Positions 1-12,759 of a DNA stretch of 64,000 nucleotides are shown here, piece after piece (position 1 is the first letter of the stretch; the number at the start of each line of letters is the position of its first letter). The stretch is from Varroa destructor (lineage: Eukaryota > Arthropoda > Arachnida > Mesostigmata > Varroidae), in the NCBI RefSeq assembly GCF_002443255.2, contig NW_019211457.1:41873119-41937118 (forward strand), read 5' to 3'. The notes beneath the pieces are model-generated. The model had not been told where the DNA came from. It saw only the letters and a program-made list of their open reading frames with translations, and searched no databases. A program made the position numbers and the translations under genes.

Positions 1-3000
1 CAAAGTAATTGTAACTCGTTTCTATTTAAAAATTCACATCGTACAACGTATCACGAATGTAGAAGCTCCTTAGGGGTCTCCTTAGACCAAGTCCGAACCA
101 GGCCAAACTTGTAACGAATATTTCCATTACGATCACGATTTCCAACCTGACCAATAAGGTCGTTATCGTTTACTTGAGCGACATATTTCTATTCGTACGA
201 AGCCACCCTTAAATTAACTCCTATACCCCAATCGGCTGCATCGTTTGTAGGCGAAACAGTGTTCTACTTAAGTGGCGCAATTATACGCCTTGCCGATAAG
301 CTTGTAGTAGACATGGATGCTTTACACAAAAAGAACCAAAAGAATGAAATGTAGATTCGAATGGTCCGTGGATATCCATCGTGTTCACCTTATCATTACG
401 CCGCCGGCGCTCTAAGCGCTTCTATTTTGGATACTATCGGTATCTAAGCTGCTATTTTTATCCAGCGACAACTTACCGTCGGCGGTGCTACCGCAACCAG
501 CAAATTTTGCTAAAATTGAGAGCCTGGATCACACCCCTACCCTCATCATCTTCCCCAGTTCCAATATCTCTTGGAGAAGTTGTAACGCCCTTGCTCCGTG
601 TGCCCTAAGGAGAACCAATTGTGTTTCGTCCTCGCACTATTGAGTCACACCCGAAAAGCCCCGCCCAACATCGCAATCGTCAGGCCCTTCTTGCTTGCCA
701 CGCCAGGCAAATTTCTGCCTATTCTGCCTACATTGGTTCCTTTGCACCCTTTTCGCCAGCGCGTTTGTGCAATTGGTACCTATCGGCTAGGGCATACCCT
801 CGGAGAATAAAAAGAGGAAGACGAAGAAGTGGCGAGTATTTCCTGCCGTGCTAGGTTCCGCGTTGTCATTGGCGCGTCCGTATCGGCTAGATATGAAACC
901 TTTATTACTTTTATTCAAGGTGCGATGTTCTTACATTCATTCATTCACAAGGCGAGTCTAGTCGTATGGCGGTGCAACGCTGTTCAGTGTAAAAGGCTGC
1001 GAACCACCGCCTGATCTCCACTAACGTCCAGTATAGACACATATGTGAATCGATATATGCAGGACTGGTCCTGTTCCCCGTTTCCTATATCGGTACAGTA
1101 GAAAACGAATGTAAGATATATAGAGTTGCCCGTTTCTTTAGGTTTCCCCCAGCACTCGTGCCTTCCATTCTGCCGCTTCGCGGACGGCGAGAATAACTGG
1201 AGTGGTGGGTATCGGAACAATCGCGTGCTTTTGCGTAAAGCTGGGTCGGAAAGGTGGGTAGCACACAATGGTGCGCTGTTAGGTAAAGTGGTAAATTCGT
1301 CAATTTGGCTCAGCCTCTACTGTTGCCTGTACCGACATTTTCTATATTATATATACATAGATATAAAGCGAAAAGAATAAGAAAGTTTGAGACGAAAAAC
1401 GAAAATGTCTCGGAAATCTTCGTGGTCATTTACGTACTGGCTCGTATTCTCTTATTTCAAATTTGTATGCTTCGTTTGGACGTCTCCGAATGGACGCAGT
1501 TAAACTGGTCTCACATTCTTTGATTAGAAACTCCAAACGTCATTGCAATAACTCAGGCTATTAATTGCTAACTAAGTGCATAAAAATGAAATGTTGAATC
1601 AATGGTTGTTAAGATCCCGACAGAGCAATGTAGATTCAGTAGATGTTTACAAATATTCTATAAAGCGTTACCTAATCAAACGCACTGCGACGCATATGAT
1701 AGCAGACGACATCACATGCAGATGATAAAATAAGCAATAGAAGGCTTTAAAAATGAAAAAATCTATCATTTCTTACCGATGGCTAATTTATTAAATCGCA
1801 ATATGAAAAGTGAAAGACAAAGTACTGACATTTAGTTTATTTAACATTTACATAGTGCATAAATACGTAGATAAAATAATCACAATGGAAATATACGATA
1901 ACGTTTGGAACGTTACGGTAAACAAACCGCCGTTCTCGTTCAATTCACTCTGCCACTAATAAATACGGCCGCCGACCACTTTTTGGCCATTACGAATATC
2001 GTATTCGCGCCTAATTGTACAATTTAAATATTGGTTAATATCTAATTACTATTGAATTGTTAGGTCGTGTTCGTTGCACCGTCGTCGAAATAATTGTAAC
2101 ATCCTACAACAAACAAAAAAAACAGTATCGAAGTTCAGTATTTTCGCCTGGAATTTGTAGAAAGTGCTAATGTGATAAACCAATAACATTGACTACAAAT
2201 CTTGATTATGTCTTTCTTACCTTACCTGTCGTTTCCACGAAGATTGTATCTTTCATGTTGTTATATGCCATTTTTGTGCTTATGATAAACAATTATGCTT
2301 CGTCTAATTTCAAATATCATGAATACGTTTAAAAATCGGTTCTCATGAAATCACTCGAAAAAGTCATTTTAACTATGACCATAATGAAATAAATCTATGA
2401 GAAGTTCAGCTTTTCGAAAAAATGCCGCACTCGATTCTAATCACGAAATGTTTACCGCCGTTGGGTGAATGAACGACAGCTCAGCTAGATATTAGCGGTC
2501 ACATTGTTCGTCTAGTCAGCGTCGCGATTATATAGATCAGTTAACTCTTTGGATGTTTTGTTATAAAAGGACCAAATGTATACACTCGCTTGTATGATCC
2601 ACTTAACTTTATATTGTTGCTCTGCATAGATAATCACCTACAAAAATAAAAGAATACAATTGAACGCGCTCGGAAAAAATCGCCGCAAAAGCTCCGGTGG
2701 CGTTGCCGTTAAATACTGATAGTATGTATTCGAGAGAGTGTTTAAGCTTCGAGCTAGATGCTTGCTTTATTAGAAGTTAAATAATCTCGAAAAAAAAAAT
2801 CTCTGACTACTATTATTACTGACATAAAACTATTATGAGGCATAAGTTTATCAATAACATTTATGTGTAAAGCATTAGTAAATGTACCTACGCGCATGAT
2901 CTTCATATATGATATGTGGGTGTAGGTAACTGTTTTTCAGGTAAATTCCATTAAATATGTACTCAATTCCCATGTGTAAGTAAAGGTGCTTTTCAAATAA

Positions 3001-6000
3001 GAACATTTAACCATCTATTCTACTTCTATTTAGATACAATGTTTATTTTATGGTTATGTGCAGATATCCTAGGCGTACATGTTCGAAAGGAGCGTTTCTC
3101 GTTTTGCCCTAATTACTTATTTCTGCATGTAAATACCTGATCGACCTTTGATTGTTGACACTGCCCTAGAAGTGATGTCTCAAGCCGGATGCATCCTACA
3201 AAATGTTAGTAGATTAAAGTTAGATCTTTGCGGTACAAGGCTTCGTCGGTTCATCATCGGTACCCTGCAGCGTTCCCTCAACGATATCTCAACTTTTCTT
3301 TAGTACCGCCCGTTTCAAACCTGGGTTAACGCCCGTTATGTCGCTTCAATTTTTGCTGACGAACAAATGATTTCGGCAATATTGGAGCAGAATACTAAAA
3401 TAGTACAGAGAACCGAAATACAATGGCACAAACCTTTTGAATCAATGCAGGGGCAAGCACCCACGAAGTAGCCTCCCTTTACATTAGTTGTGGAACAGCT
3501 TTGTATGGAATGAAGTAACAAAGATTAAGCTTTTTTAATAGTGTAATATTCTTGGCCACTTTCTTTTACCCACAGAAAGCACATTCGTTAGGTCCAGGTT
3601 TTTTAACCTGAGAAGAATATTCCGCGATTTGAATCCGGACTCAATTTTCTTAAATTCAAAAGAATTCACCTTTTGCCAGGCGTGCCAAGATTTGCACACT
3701 GACGCCCCTGAGGGGAGTCGACGAGTTCTACGCAACAGCTTGATTCACATTGGTGGTTCCAACGACAGACCTCACCGACGGTCAGGTTCTAAAGCAGACA
3801 GCAGAAAATACGTAACCGTCAAATCATATATTGTGTTTTGCGAACAGAACTATACTATTTTGGCGCACATCTTAACGTGTTCAAACTACTGACGAAACGT
3901 ATGCTATAGTAGAAGTGAAGTATACTTTGGCATATGTCTACGAGTACGTCGAAAAGTTGAAGTTGTCTCAAATTGAAAGACCCTAGGACACTCAGGACGA
4001 TACTCACCTTAATTTCCGTGAAAAGAACCCCATTTAGATCCCGCGAGATATCCTTTTGTTCGAATGGATTCTGAAGATAAATACTCAGTAATTAAATACA
4101 TTATAATTTACCTAATATGATCTTGCTTACATGAAAACAGCACATTGTACTCGAACGAAATTTTATGAGCAGAACATCGCTGAGTCCATAAATTAATACT
4201 GCATCAATTGTGACTTGATGCAGAGCCACAGCTACTTCAGATCTTGACGGGACTTCGATTTAAAACGATTTATGCGATTTTGTCTATTTCCTTGACTTTG
4301 GTTTTATAGCATATTCAGTTTTAATGATACTGATAAGGGTCATATTTTAATGTACGACTATCGGGCCCTAAATACCCTATAAAATGAACATGCCAAGCTT
4401 ATGATTTTTGCTTTTCGACGGGACAATTAGCTAATTTGAAAAACATTATTGTTTTTGGGTATGAAAAAGATCAAAAACATACGTTATTATGAACAATAAT
4501 ATTGAAAGATATGTCTCACAGTATAGCGAACACAAGACACTTACAAACCTATCCTGGTCCATAGCGGCATGTACGTTAATCACAAAAATAACCGCGATAA
4601 ACTGCAATAATGTCCTATCCGAACAACTCATCTCTGGCCACTGAAATCTCTAAAATTGCACAGTCAACTTTAGTCTTCTAGCTTCTCTCTTCCCAGCCGT
4701 TCCCCTAATCATTCGTTGCTAAATCTTCACTGCAACCACCATTACACAGCCGTTGCACATATATGTTTCTAATGTGTTCGCCTATTGAAACGCGTCAGAA
4801 AATCGCTTTCAAAAAGTCCTATTCTATCTACGTTCGTGACTGTTACAGCGGACGACAGCGGCTGCGGGGGCACGACGTTTGTGGTGTAGTGAAAAGGGTT
4901 TCATTTATGGACACGCCGTTTGATGTGTGGACGTTGGCGGTCCCTCACTCTCCTGTGGGAAGCAGTTATATCTCCAGTCCGGTCAGTGACATCATTAACC
5001 CGAATATTTCTCATCTTTTCTTGTTGCCATCCTGTAATAAATTTTTTCTTACCTACTTTTTAAATGTTACTACGGACAACTTATGCCCCCGCACTGGAAG
5101 TGAATCGTGTCATGGTGTCCATTTTACCACTAATGGAAACATGAAAAAAAATAAAAACAAGTGTAAAGCGACAGAAATAAACTATTATCTCGTTGCTAAC
5201 AAAAAGTCTGATTTCTGACGTCCAACGAAAGCGTATGTATTATACACTTTCGCAGATATATGTACATTATATCACAAGTAGTCACCTCAAATCCTCACTA
5301 GCTGTTTCAGCAGCATTTACTATGACTTTTCCTGGAAGGCAAACCCTTCACTTTGTCGGATTGAATTCTTTGATCCGAATTCAACTCCTGACGTGTCGAT
5401 CGGTTTTCGGCTTGTAACTCCTTCGTACAAAACATATTAAAGCCAGCTATTTTTTTTTCACAGATACACATTTTGCCGAGCTGACGCTGTGGCCAGCCCC
5501 ATGGCGTCAGCTATAGCTGGAAGCCCTCGGGCCCGCTCGGTTCATGTTACGCCTAGTCAGTGGCAGCCAAGTTATAAGCACCCCTCGAGTAAATATTCAA
5601 CTGGCGCGCGCTGCTTGTGTATAATTGGACGAGAAGGCAAAGCATATATTAAAAGAGCTTCTGAAGATATATTTAACGATGATGGTTTAAGTTCACAAAA
5701 GTAATACCAAACTCGGAGCTCTGGTGCTGCACCGGCAGGAAGAAACACTCATCGAATAGTGAGTTACATGCACAGATGAGGAGTATATGGGCAGTCTACA
5801 GTCAAGCCCATAAGGTAGAGGACTTTGTGCGTTGCTGGGCGCTACCTGTACGGTTGTTCGATACTCAAAAAGTAAATATGCCTCTGTCGAACAGAGAATT
5901 GCCGATGGAACGCGCTTTCGGTACGTGACGCAAGCAATCGTTAGACACGGTTGTATAGCATGAATCAACGCATGATTTTCTTAGCAGCTGCGCGTCATGA

Positions 6001-8458
6001 GCGCTTGTACGATCCACTAATTAGACAAATTGTTTTACCTGATTTACTGCGCAAAATAAAGAAGGAGAAAAGGAGGATGCAAAGTTTGACCAATTTCAGA
6101 CAAAATTTTTCACGAAAAGTAGTGAGTTTCAAATATTTTACTCGGATGCGTTTCATCATATACGTTCAGCCATAAAACACCTCCACATGGGTACTATTAA
6201 ATAGAGTTCGTCTTTTTTTTTTTTTCGTATTTGAGGCTAAAAGAAGGGAATAGAGAAGATTTTTAGTTAGCCACTGTATGAACAGTTCAGCTGGGACAAG
6301 CGGTTAAAAATAGTGTCATTGTTATTTCTGTGAACTTTAGCGCGGAAAATCTGTTCTTCGGTAAATTGTATTGTTTTGCCCTTAAAATTAGAGCGATAGT
6401 TATCAGAGTTACAGAACAGACCACGTAGGTTATATATATGGGAGGGCATTAATTAGCTAATTAATGTCAGGGAAATGTGAGTGAGACTTGAACTTGTAAG
6501 GACAACACCGAACGAAGTTGGAGGCATTGATTTAACATACGTCTGTATTAGCACTGACATATAAGTCGATGGAAAAGGGCGGATTAACATTGAGATGAGA
6601 GTGGTGTTTCTACGAAAAACGCTGGGGAAAGACCCGCAGCCTAAAGGTCAACGACTGTACGACGTGTTTTCCATAATCTTTTTGAATAATGAAGGAAAGA
6701 AACAACTATAACAGAAGAAAATACGATGCGCAGTGTCCACAAGAGATGGCCAGAATCGGGTATAGCCTAACTGTAGTTCACGGAGTATCACTTGACCAAA
6801 TTGTACTGGATCATTTATGTTCTTTGAAAAAAGCAAAAGAACAAGTAGTATCCAAGATGGGCTTTGATCAGCTAAGCAAAGATTAGATATGTCGAACGCG
6901 TTGTCTTTGATCGAGAAAGTCGAACAAACAAACGTCCATAACCGTAGTTCAACTAGAGGCCAACTGAATTGCTTGAATACCGTAACAATGTAGCTGATTA
7001 TTAACAAGCCGAATAATTGGAAAGCCGCTAAAAATGAAAAGTATGGATAGTTCCTAAATCATTTTTTAAGCAAAGGGCTAAACTAGGTTTAATGAATTAC
7101 ACGTTTGGATCATGAAGTATATCCGCAGAAAGACCATAGCGTACATGTTATTTGTACGTGCTTGTTTAAGACTCAGCTAGCAGAAGGGACGGCCTAATGA
7201 AATATAATTAGCTATGTGAGTTTTTTTTTTATATTTTTAGCAATAGAAGAAACAATTTATTTTTTTTTATAGTGTCCTATTAATGAAACGCTATGGCGTT
7301 TGTTGTGCCGATTATGTCATAGTAAATATTATTATTCAGAATAAAGTTAGCAAAACGATAGTTAAATAACCATTTTTTCAGCGCGCACGTTTGCCGGATA
7401 TTGTATTAACGGTGATACATTTTCTAATTTAAAATATCCCTTTCTTCTGCTACTCAGCATATCTGAAGTGGCAGGGAACGGCCCATTCGAAAAGGAACAG
7501 CGAATCTACGGCACAGAACCTACTTGCTATGCAAAATGCAGCAAACATCTGGGCCGCTAAAAGACAGACTATCTCAGCAATATCGGCACTGAGGAATCTC
7601 CAGCCTAGGAACTGACGAAATGAATGATGGATCCTTTGACCATTTGGCTGCAACTCACAATTCCAAAAACTAACAACCTAATGTAAACAGTATTGATTCC
7701 AAAATACAGTAAGATAACTAAAACCTTTCATCGCATTCCATCGCAGTCCTAACTCAGAACCTAACCTAATCTAGTGGTTTGCCGAACATTTAAATTTATG
7801 CACTGTTCATCGCAGTCCACTTCGCCGCCCCGTCGATACAATCCTTAAACGAATATGCCATTTCTTTACGACCCCACTTACCTTTAATTTGGGTAAGTGA
7901 AGAAACTCTTCAAATCTTAACTAAGCACAAGATTTCTTCTTTGTATTCGTTCCGGTCGCCGAAATAATGTATTAATACAGGAACTGATCTGGGCAGCGAT
8001 TCGCAGACGACTATGACGCCTCCGCTGACTCACTCCCGCGTAATGCCCCGCTATAACTGCCGCTGTCCTTTGCCGTGGTATCGGTGAATAATAAACAAGT
8101 CCTTCAACTCTCCATCTCTCATTGCGCACGTCTGGTCCTTTGTCGTTGCTCGCTTAGTTCTTGAGGCGCCTTATAGACAGGTTCAACCAGCGGCATCATC
8201 GTGCATCAACTGGGCTGGGCAGAGAGCAAAACTCAAAAAGCGAAACAAGAGATAGAAGGAAACTTCAGCTCTGTTAGAGGAGTGAAGTTGGAATGAGCAA
8301 TGATCGGCCGGCACCCGGAACAACAAACAAACCGAACACGCACTCCACTTCCTCCGAGCGCCACTCGCCTAGACGTTTGACAGCAGTAAAAACACGCATT
8401 TCGGTGGTAACCCTAGCTAACAATTCTGCTAGAGTCATTAGTTCGAGTTCGCTTACAG
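1..8458. other. AT-rich region without a recognised gene
   Basis: Open frames here (the longest are about 150 codons at 4763-5218 and 119 codons on the - strand at 6648-7007) match no family I know and are of chance length. Landmarks are two palindromes sharing the core attagctaat (4425-4436 and 6447-6466), a 9-base inverted repeat at 5479-5512, a T13 run at 6213-6225, and an inverted repeat at 7875-7899 that reads ggtaagtg on both strands. It may be 5' flank or intron of the LMO gene. Confidence 0.5.
6447..6466. promoter_or_regulatory. Perfect 20-base palindrome with paired TAATTA homeodomain cores
   Basis: The sequence cattaattagctaattaatg is its own reverse complement. It holds two inverted TAATTAG units, the core bound by many homeodomain proteins, including LIM-homeodomain factors. 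A shorter copy of the same core, aattagctaatt, is at 4425-4436. Regulatory function is inferred; the distance to the LMO coding exons is 26 kb. Confidence 0.3.
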
Positions 8459-8806
8459 CTACCCATTTGCTGGTACCCTCGATCGTTGCAGTGGCAGACC
8501 TCCAGTTTGAGCGCCAGTGAGCTTCGTCATCCGGCGGCTTTCGTCCGACGCTATCTCGTACCTAAGTAGTCTTAACATCAAGCGAACAGCCTCTTTGCCC
8601 TTCTGCCTGGCTAGACTATCGTAAAAATTTAATGACACATTAAGTTCAAGAAGAAGTGAGTTGAATATGGAAAGAACAGCAGTGAGGACGAAAAGGATTA
8701 TAATTGTGGCGAGCAAACAGAAGAGAGTGTAAAAGCAACGGGACAGATATGCTGCAGAGGTTCCAAGGCTAAGTTGTTCATCGGGGGCCTGTTTTCCTCC
8801 AGGCTT
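8459..8806 (-). CDS. Candidate terminal exon of an unknown membrane protein
   Basis: On the - strand a T-rich acceptor (ttttttgattcgctgttcctag, written here only by position 8828-8807) is followed by 115 open codons and a stop. The translation begins KPGGKQAPDEQLSLGTSAAY, has one strong hydrophobic segment near residues 26-50 (TLFCLLATIIILFVLTAVL), and then a basic and acidic tail (ARQKGKEAVRLMLRLLRYE). No family is recognised. Frames of this length are expected by chance in a window this size, and a pyrimidine-rich strand easily codes for Leu and Phe. The splice border is the only extra support. Confidence 0.15.
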   Translation of the reverse strand, partial: KPGGKQAPDEQLSLGTSAAYLSRCFYTLFCLLATIIILFVLTAVLSIFNSLLLELNVSLNFYDSLARQKGKEAVRLMLRLLRYEIASDESRRMTKLTGAQTGGLPLQRSRVPANG

Positions 8807-11800
8807 CTAGGAACAGCGAATCAAAAAAGGGGCTACATGGCGAAGCAAAGAGAGCAAAAAAAAATTATCTCTGTTCTGTTTGTATGTCAGCACGTACGTG
8901 CATGCGTGTGTGTTTATACACATCTGTGTAGTCTGATGTGTTTCCCAATGGTAATAGATTAAAAATAAAAGCCCTCTGCAAATGCGACTGAAGACTACAA
9001 AGATACTAACGTTTATCAAACCGATTGCGGCCACTAATTCTCGTTTAACGGAAAAGTAATATGAAGGTGGCCTAAGTGGTTCCTCTGGCTGAGAACGATC
9101 AGGAGCCGCTTCCTGACAACAATATATAGATACTACTAAATATTCTCTCTTTGGTTCATAAGCCTAAGAGTTTCTCTTTTTTCTTCAATTGATGTATGCA
9201 TATTTTTATATTGGGATGGCAGAGTTGCGTCCAGTGGAGCGGAAACGATTTCTCAATAAAATACAGTAAATGCGAAAGCTAGCCTCAATTATTACGATTG
9301 TTTCAAGGGAGTTTTAAGTACCCTAAGAAAACAAGACGTGCTACGTGAAAAATGATAGTGATCACTTACTTTGACTAGATTGCCTTTAATCTGTCATAGA
9401 TATAATAATTGTTGGTTACCAATTTTATTTGTCTAGTGGTATTTATTTCTTTCCCTATTTAAAATAATTGAAGGAACACTTTCGAAAAATGGCAGAAGAG
9501 CGTGATAGGGTCTCTTTATTATTGGCTGATGTAGGTAAACAGAACACTAGCCTTTAAAAAACAGTGCAGCAATTATATACATGTAGCTTAGCTTATTCTC
9601 TTCTTTCCTCACCTTTCAGATCTAGTGTTTTTTTAAGAAATAGGAGCATCTATTGAATTGCGTGATTCTTGCGTTACCCTATATACATATATCTTGGTTT
9701 TGGCTTTAGTTGTTCGACCAAACTTTCTACAAGTCGAAAGTCGAGCAGTTACAGCAAACTGTGAGGTCTTGAACGGCCATCAAGGGAGTCATGCAGGTTG
9801 CCGTTGGCATTTGCCCTATAGACCCGTGTTGTATAACCGTCCGCTCACCATCACACTTGGGCTAGAGAGTTCACGATGTTGCTAAATCCCTTTACCCCCC
9901 CCCCCCCCGTCTACCCATCATCTGCCAGCCTTTACTATCTGTTCAGATAGAAAAGACTCATCCACATCCATTCGCCCCAACGTCAAGGAAAAGCTTGGCC
10001 ACCATGGGAAGCGGAGCCCCGAGACCTGAAACTCTAAGCGCTCACGTTGAAACGGGGCTGAGGGGAGGCTAACCTCAGCGGAAGTAGCAAACTTTGCCAA
10101 ACGTTTGGTGTGCTAAAGGCGCGCAAGTGGCCGGCAAAGGGGAGAGTAATAGGCACTCTCAGGCGGGAGAGCAACCGTTAAGAAATCACAGAACATGGAA
10201 CCGCGAAGGCTGAGCCTATGTCTATGAAGAAAAAGCGTGCAAACTGGCCGGCCTATTCTAATTGCAAGAGCTATTCACCACGTGATGAAATGTGTCAAGT
10301 GGGAATTCGCTGTGGGATCGGTCCTGTTCGGATGGCGTGCCTAGTAATAGCTGGGTCCTATGTTGCTAAAGGGCTCAATTAAAGCAGGTCTGCTAGCTGT
10401 GAAATAACAGATGTATTTTCCCTGTATCCCAGCCTGCAGAATATCGCACGTAAATATATCATATAGTACATGCAAACACTGAATATAATTTTATTTCTCA
10501 TTGGAAGTAAAGTTGATTTTAAATCTGGTAAAGATTCTCAGTGAAGATGATACCAAAAACATTCTAAATGAATACCCAGTAATCTAGTATTTTATGTTTG
10601 TTTAATGTAGTTTATGTTAGCATATAGCCTGTCAACCTGCGGTACTATTGTACCATAAAGTGGTAGTTCCTCTGAAGGTAACGAATAGTTTCAACTAACG
10701 TTCAAATCACTGTTTTCCTTCCGTTAAGTTTGCAACTTTTCATGAGCGTCTAAGGGTTTGATTCGAATGATATAAGTAAAATAAAATTAAGTGCAGGTAT
10801 GTCTACATACTCTCCGATTAAGGAAGACGGCTACAATGGGGGACAGCAAATGGTCCTATCAACGTACCATCAATGATGTATTGGACCGACGTTCTCTTCG
10901 AAATGCGATTGAGTGCAGAATTAACCAGGCGTGGTCCCTATTTGCAAGCCGCGTGTTCCATTCTTCATAAATATCACAGAATAACTTCCGTGCTGATCAG
11001 TCTTGTTTGTTGCGGCAACAACCCCAAAGGAACTCCACCTTTGTATTGACTGCTGGACCAGACTCAATGACGGTACGCACCCGAATCCGTTGGCCAGCTT
11101 AAGGCTCATGGACCAGTGAATCCTTGCGCCCTGTGCGCGAAGAAGGGTATGGCCCTAGGTAAGATGAATAAGCCAAATTCGCTTCATTGATTATTCCTGC
11201 ACCACTTCCCAGTTCGATGTGACCAAAGCAGTCACTCATCAACAGCCAATCTCGATACATATCTAACCATGACTGGTTAGTTAGTTTGTGATGGCGACAC
11301 ATTGGTCATATTGTATAACAATGGTACTAGTATTTTGAACTCTGCATAATCGTGCGAAGACATAGCGTAAAAAATACATTAGAAATACTGGTGAACATGT
11401 GTCGCTCATTTTTGGTCACATTAGCTAACCGTTAACATTGCTTACATGGTGCTAATTGATAATACTAGAAACGTTTCGGTTTATTCGTAAATTTGTTTCA
11501 TAGTTGTGTATTCAGGAAGCAAATATAAAGGAAATAAAGATTTTTTGATCCATCAGCGTGATTACTGAAAACAAACCTGAACATAAAAATGTAAACATGG
11601 CCTAGTCATCAGATATCGTCTAGATTTCATCGTTATTCTGTTTCAATGTGACGTGAACCTTTGATGACTCGTGTTCCACCATAGCCCGCTGCGCTATACT
11701 ATTGAATTTTGAAACTTGCGTTTTATCTATTGATATTTATATGAATTCCAGTAATGTTTTGAGTACGAAGCCCGGTGATGTGTTGATCGAAGGGCGATAT

Positions 11801-12660
11801 GATTTTTTCCACAGTAAAACTTAGCTAATTGTTCGGAAGATCATTCATTTCCACTATTTAAGGTGGCCAAATGTTGGTAAGCATAGCCTTTTGGTTCATC
11901 CTCTCCCCCGCTCCCCTGATCTCTGCCACTTCTAAACCCTCGAACCAAACTCCCGAGTGGTTCGAACCAGCAGCTGAGAGAGGTGGCGCATGCGCCGGTA
12001 GCCTTGGCTCTTGGCCGGGGCGGGCTCTCCCAACTAACTGAGGCATGGCAGGAACTCCTGATGTTCTCAGACAGCGTAAGTGCTTCATGGACACCGGAGC
12101 TGCGACCTGATAAACGGGGAGTCTCACAATCACGTGGTTGCGTACGTCGCACGTGGCGTTCAAACACAGCCAGAATTTCAGATTAACAGAAAGGAGCCAT
12201 TTAGAAAATCAAAAACAACAGTTTCACTGTTTGATTTGCATAGCCTCTGATGCAACGCGACAGGAAAACCCAAGCATTAGTACTGCAGATACTAATTGAG
12301 CGCTTGATAACTGAAGCCAAAGTGTCGGTATACATAATATATGCATATATATAGTGTTGAGGTGTGCCGTGTCCAGAGGGAAGACTTCGCTTGGATGGAC
12401 TACGCAGAAAAGGAAAAAATACCAACTATTGCTATAACTGCTATATCGTGTAGGTGAACTTATGGGTAGTTGTGAAGCGAGTTCCACAGCTGTTGGGCCA
12501 ATTGCTTGGTCGCCGTGTCCCGACGTTCACGCAACAACTGCGGAACCATCGATGGCCAATTTGGCGCAACAACGTGCTTCGTATAGCCATCAGGCAGGAC
12601 AAGGTAGGACGAAAATGCAGATAGCACGGATTTTACTTTTTTTACCTTTTAAAATTCTAG
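8807..12660. other. Region without a recognised gene; C14 run and GC-richer patches
   Basis: This contains a run of 14 C at 9895-9908 and two GC-richer patches (about 9.95-10.35 and 11.87-12.18 kb). In the second patch a short frame reads KCFMDTGAAT and then stops (12078-12110); it resembles the active-site strand of a retroelement aspartic protease, but nothing around it extends the match. Otherwise I see only short chance frames. Confidence 0.45.
9895..9908. repeat. Homopolymer run of 14 C
   Basis: Fourteen consecutive C between ttta and gtctacc. Such a tract is unusual in AT-leaning DNA, and its reverse strand is G14, which can form quadruplex-like structures. Length may be a sequencing or assembly approximation. 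Confidence 0.95.
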
Positions 12661-12759
12661 TAATGCTTGTGTCTTTATTTATTTATCTACTTATATTGGG
12701 GACGAATGGATAGGGCAACAAAATGACCTCCAACGCATGAGTCTACACCGTAGTTGCAG
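12661..12759 (+). other. Candidate untranslated or small coding exon with a perfect donor
   Basis: The segment ends at TTGCAG|gtaagtatg, the best donor match seen upstream of the LMO gene, and begins after attctag at 12660, which follows a T-rich tract. One frame is open throughout (33 residues ending LQRMSLHRSC) but does not resemble a known protein. Its 3' phase does not fit the LMO acceptor at 32696, so if it belongs to that gene it would be non-coding. Speculative. Confidence 0.15.

Noticed and set aside
5951..6175. Frame containing RHERLYDPLIRQ, reminiscent of a MADF domain start
   Set aside because: Only the LYDP part resembles MADF; the following Trp-containing helix is absent and the start codon is not ATG.
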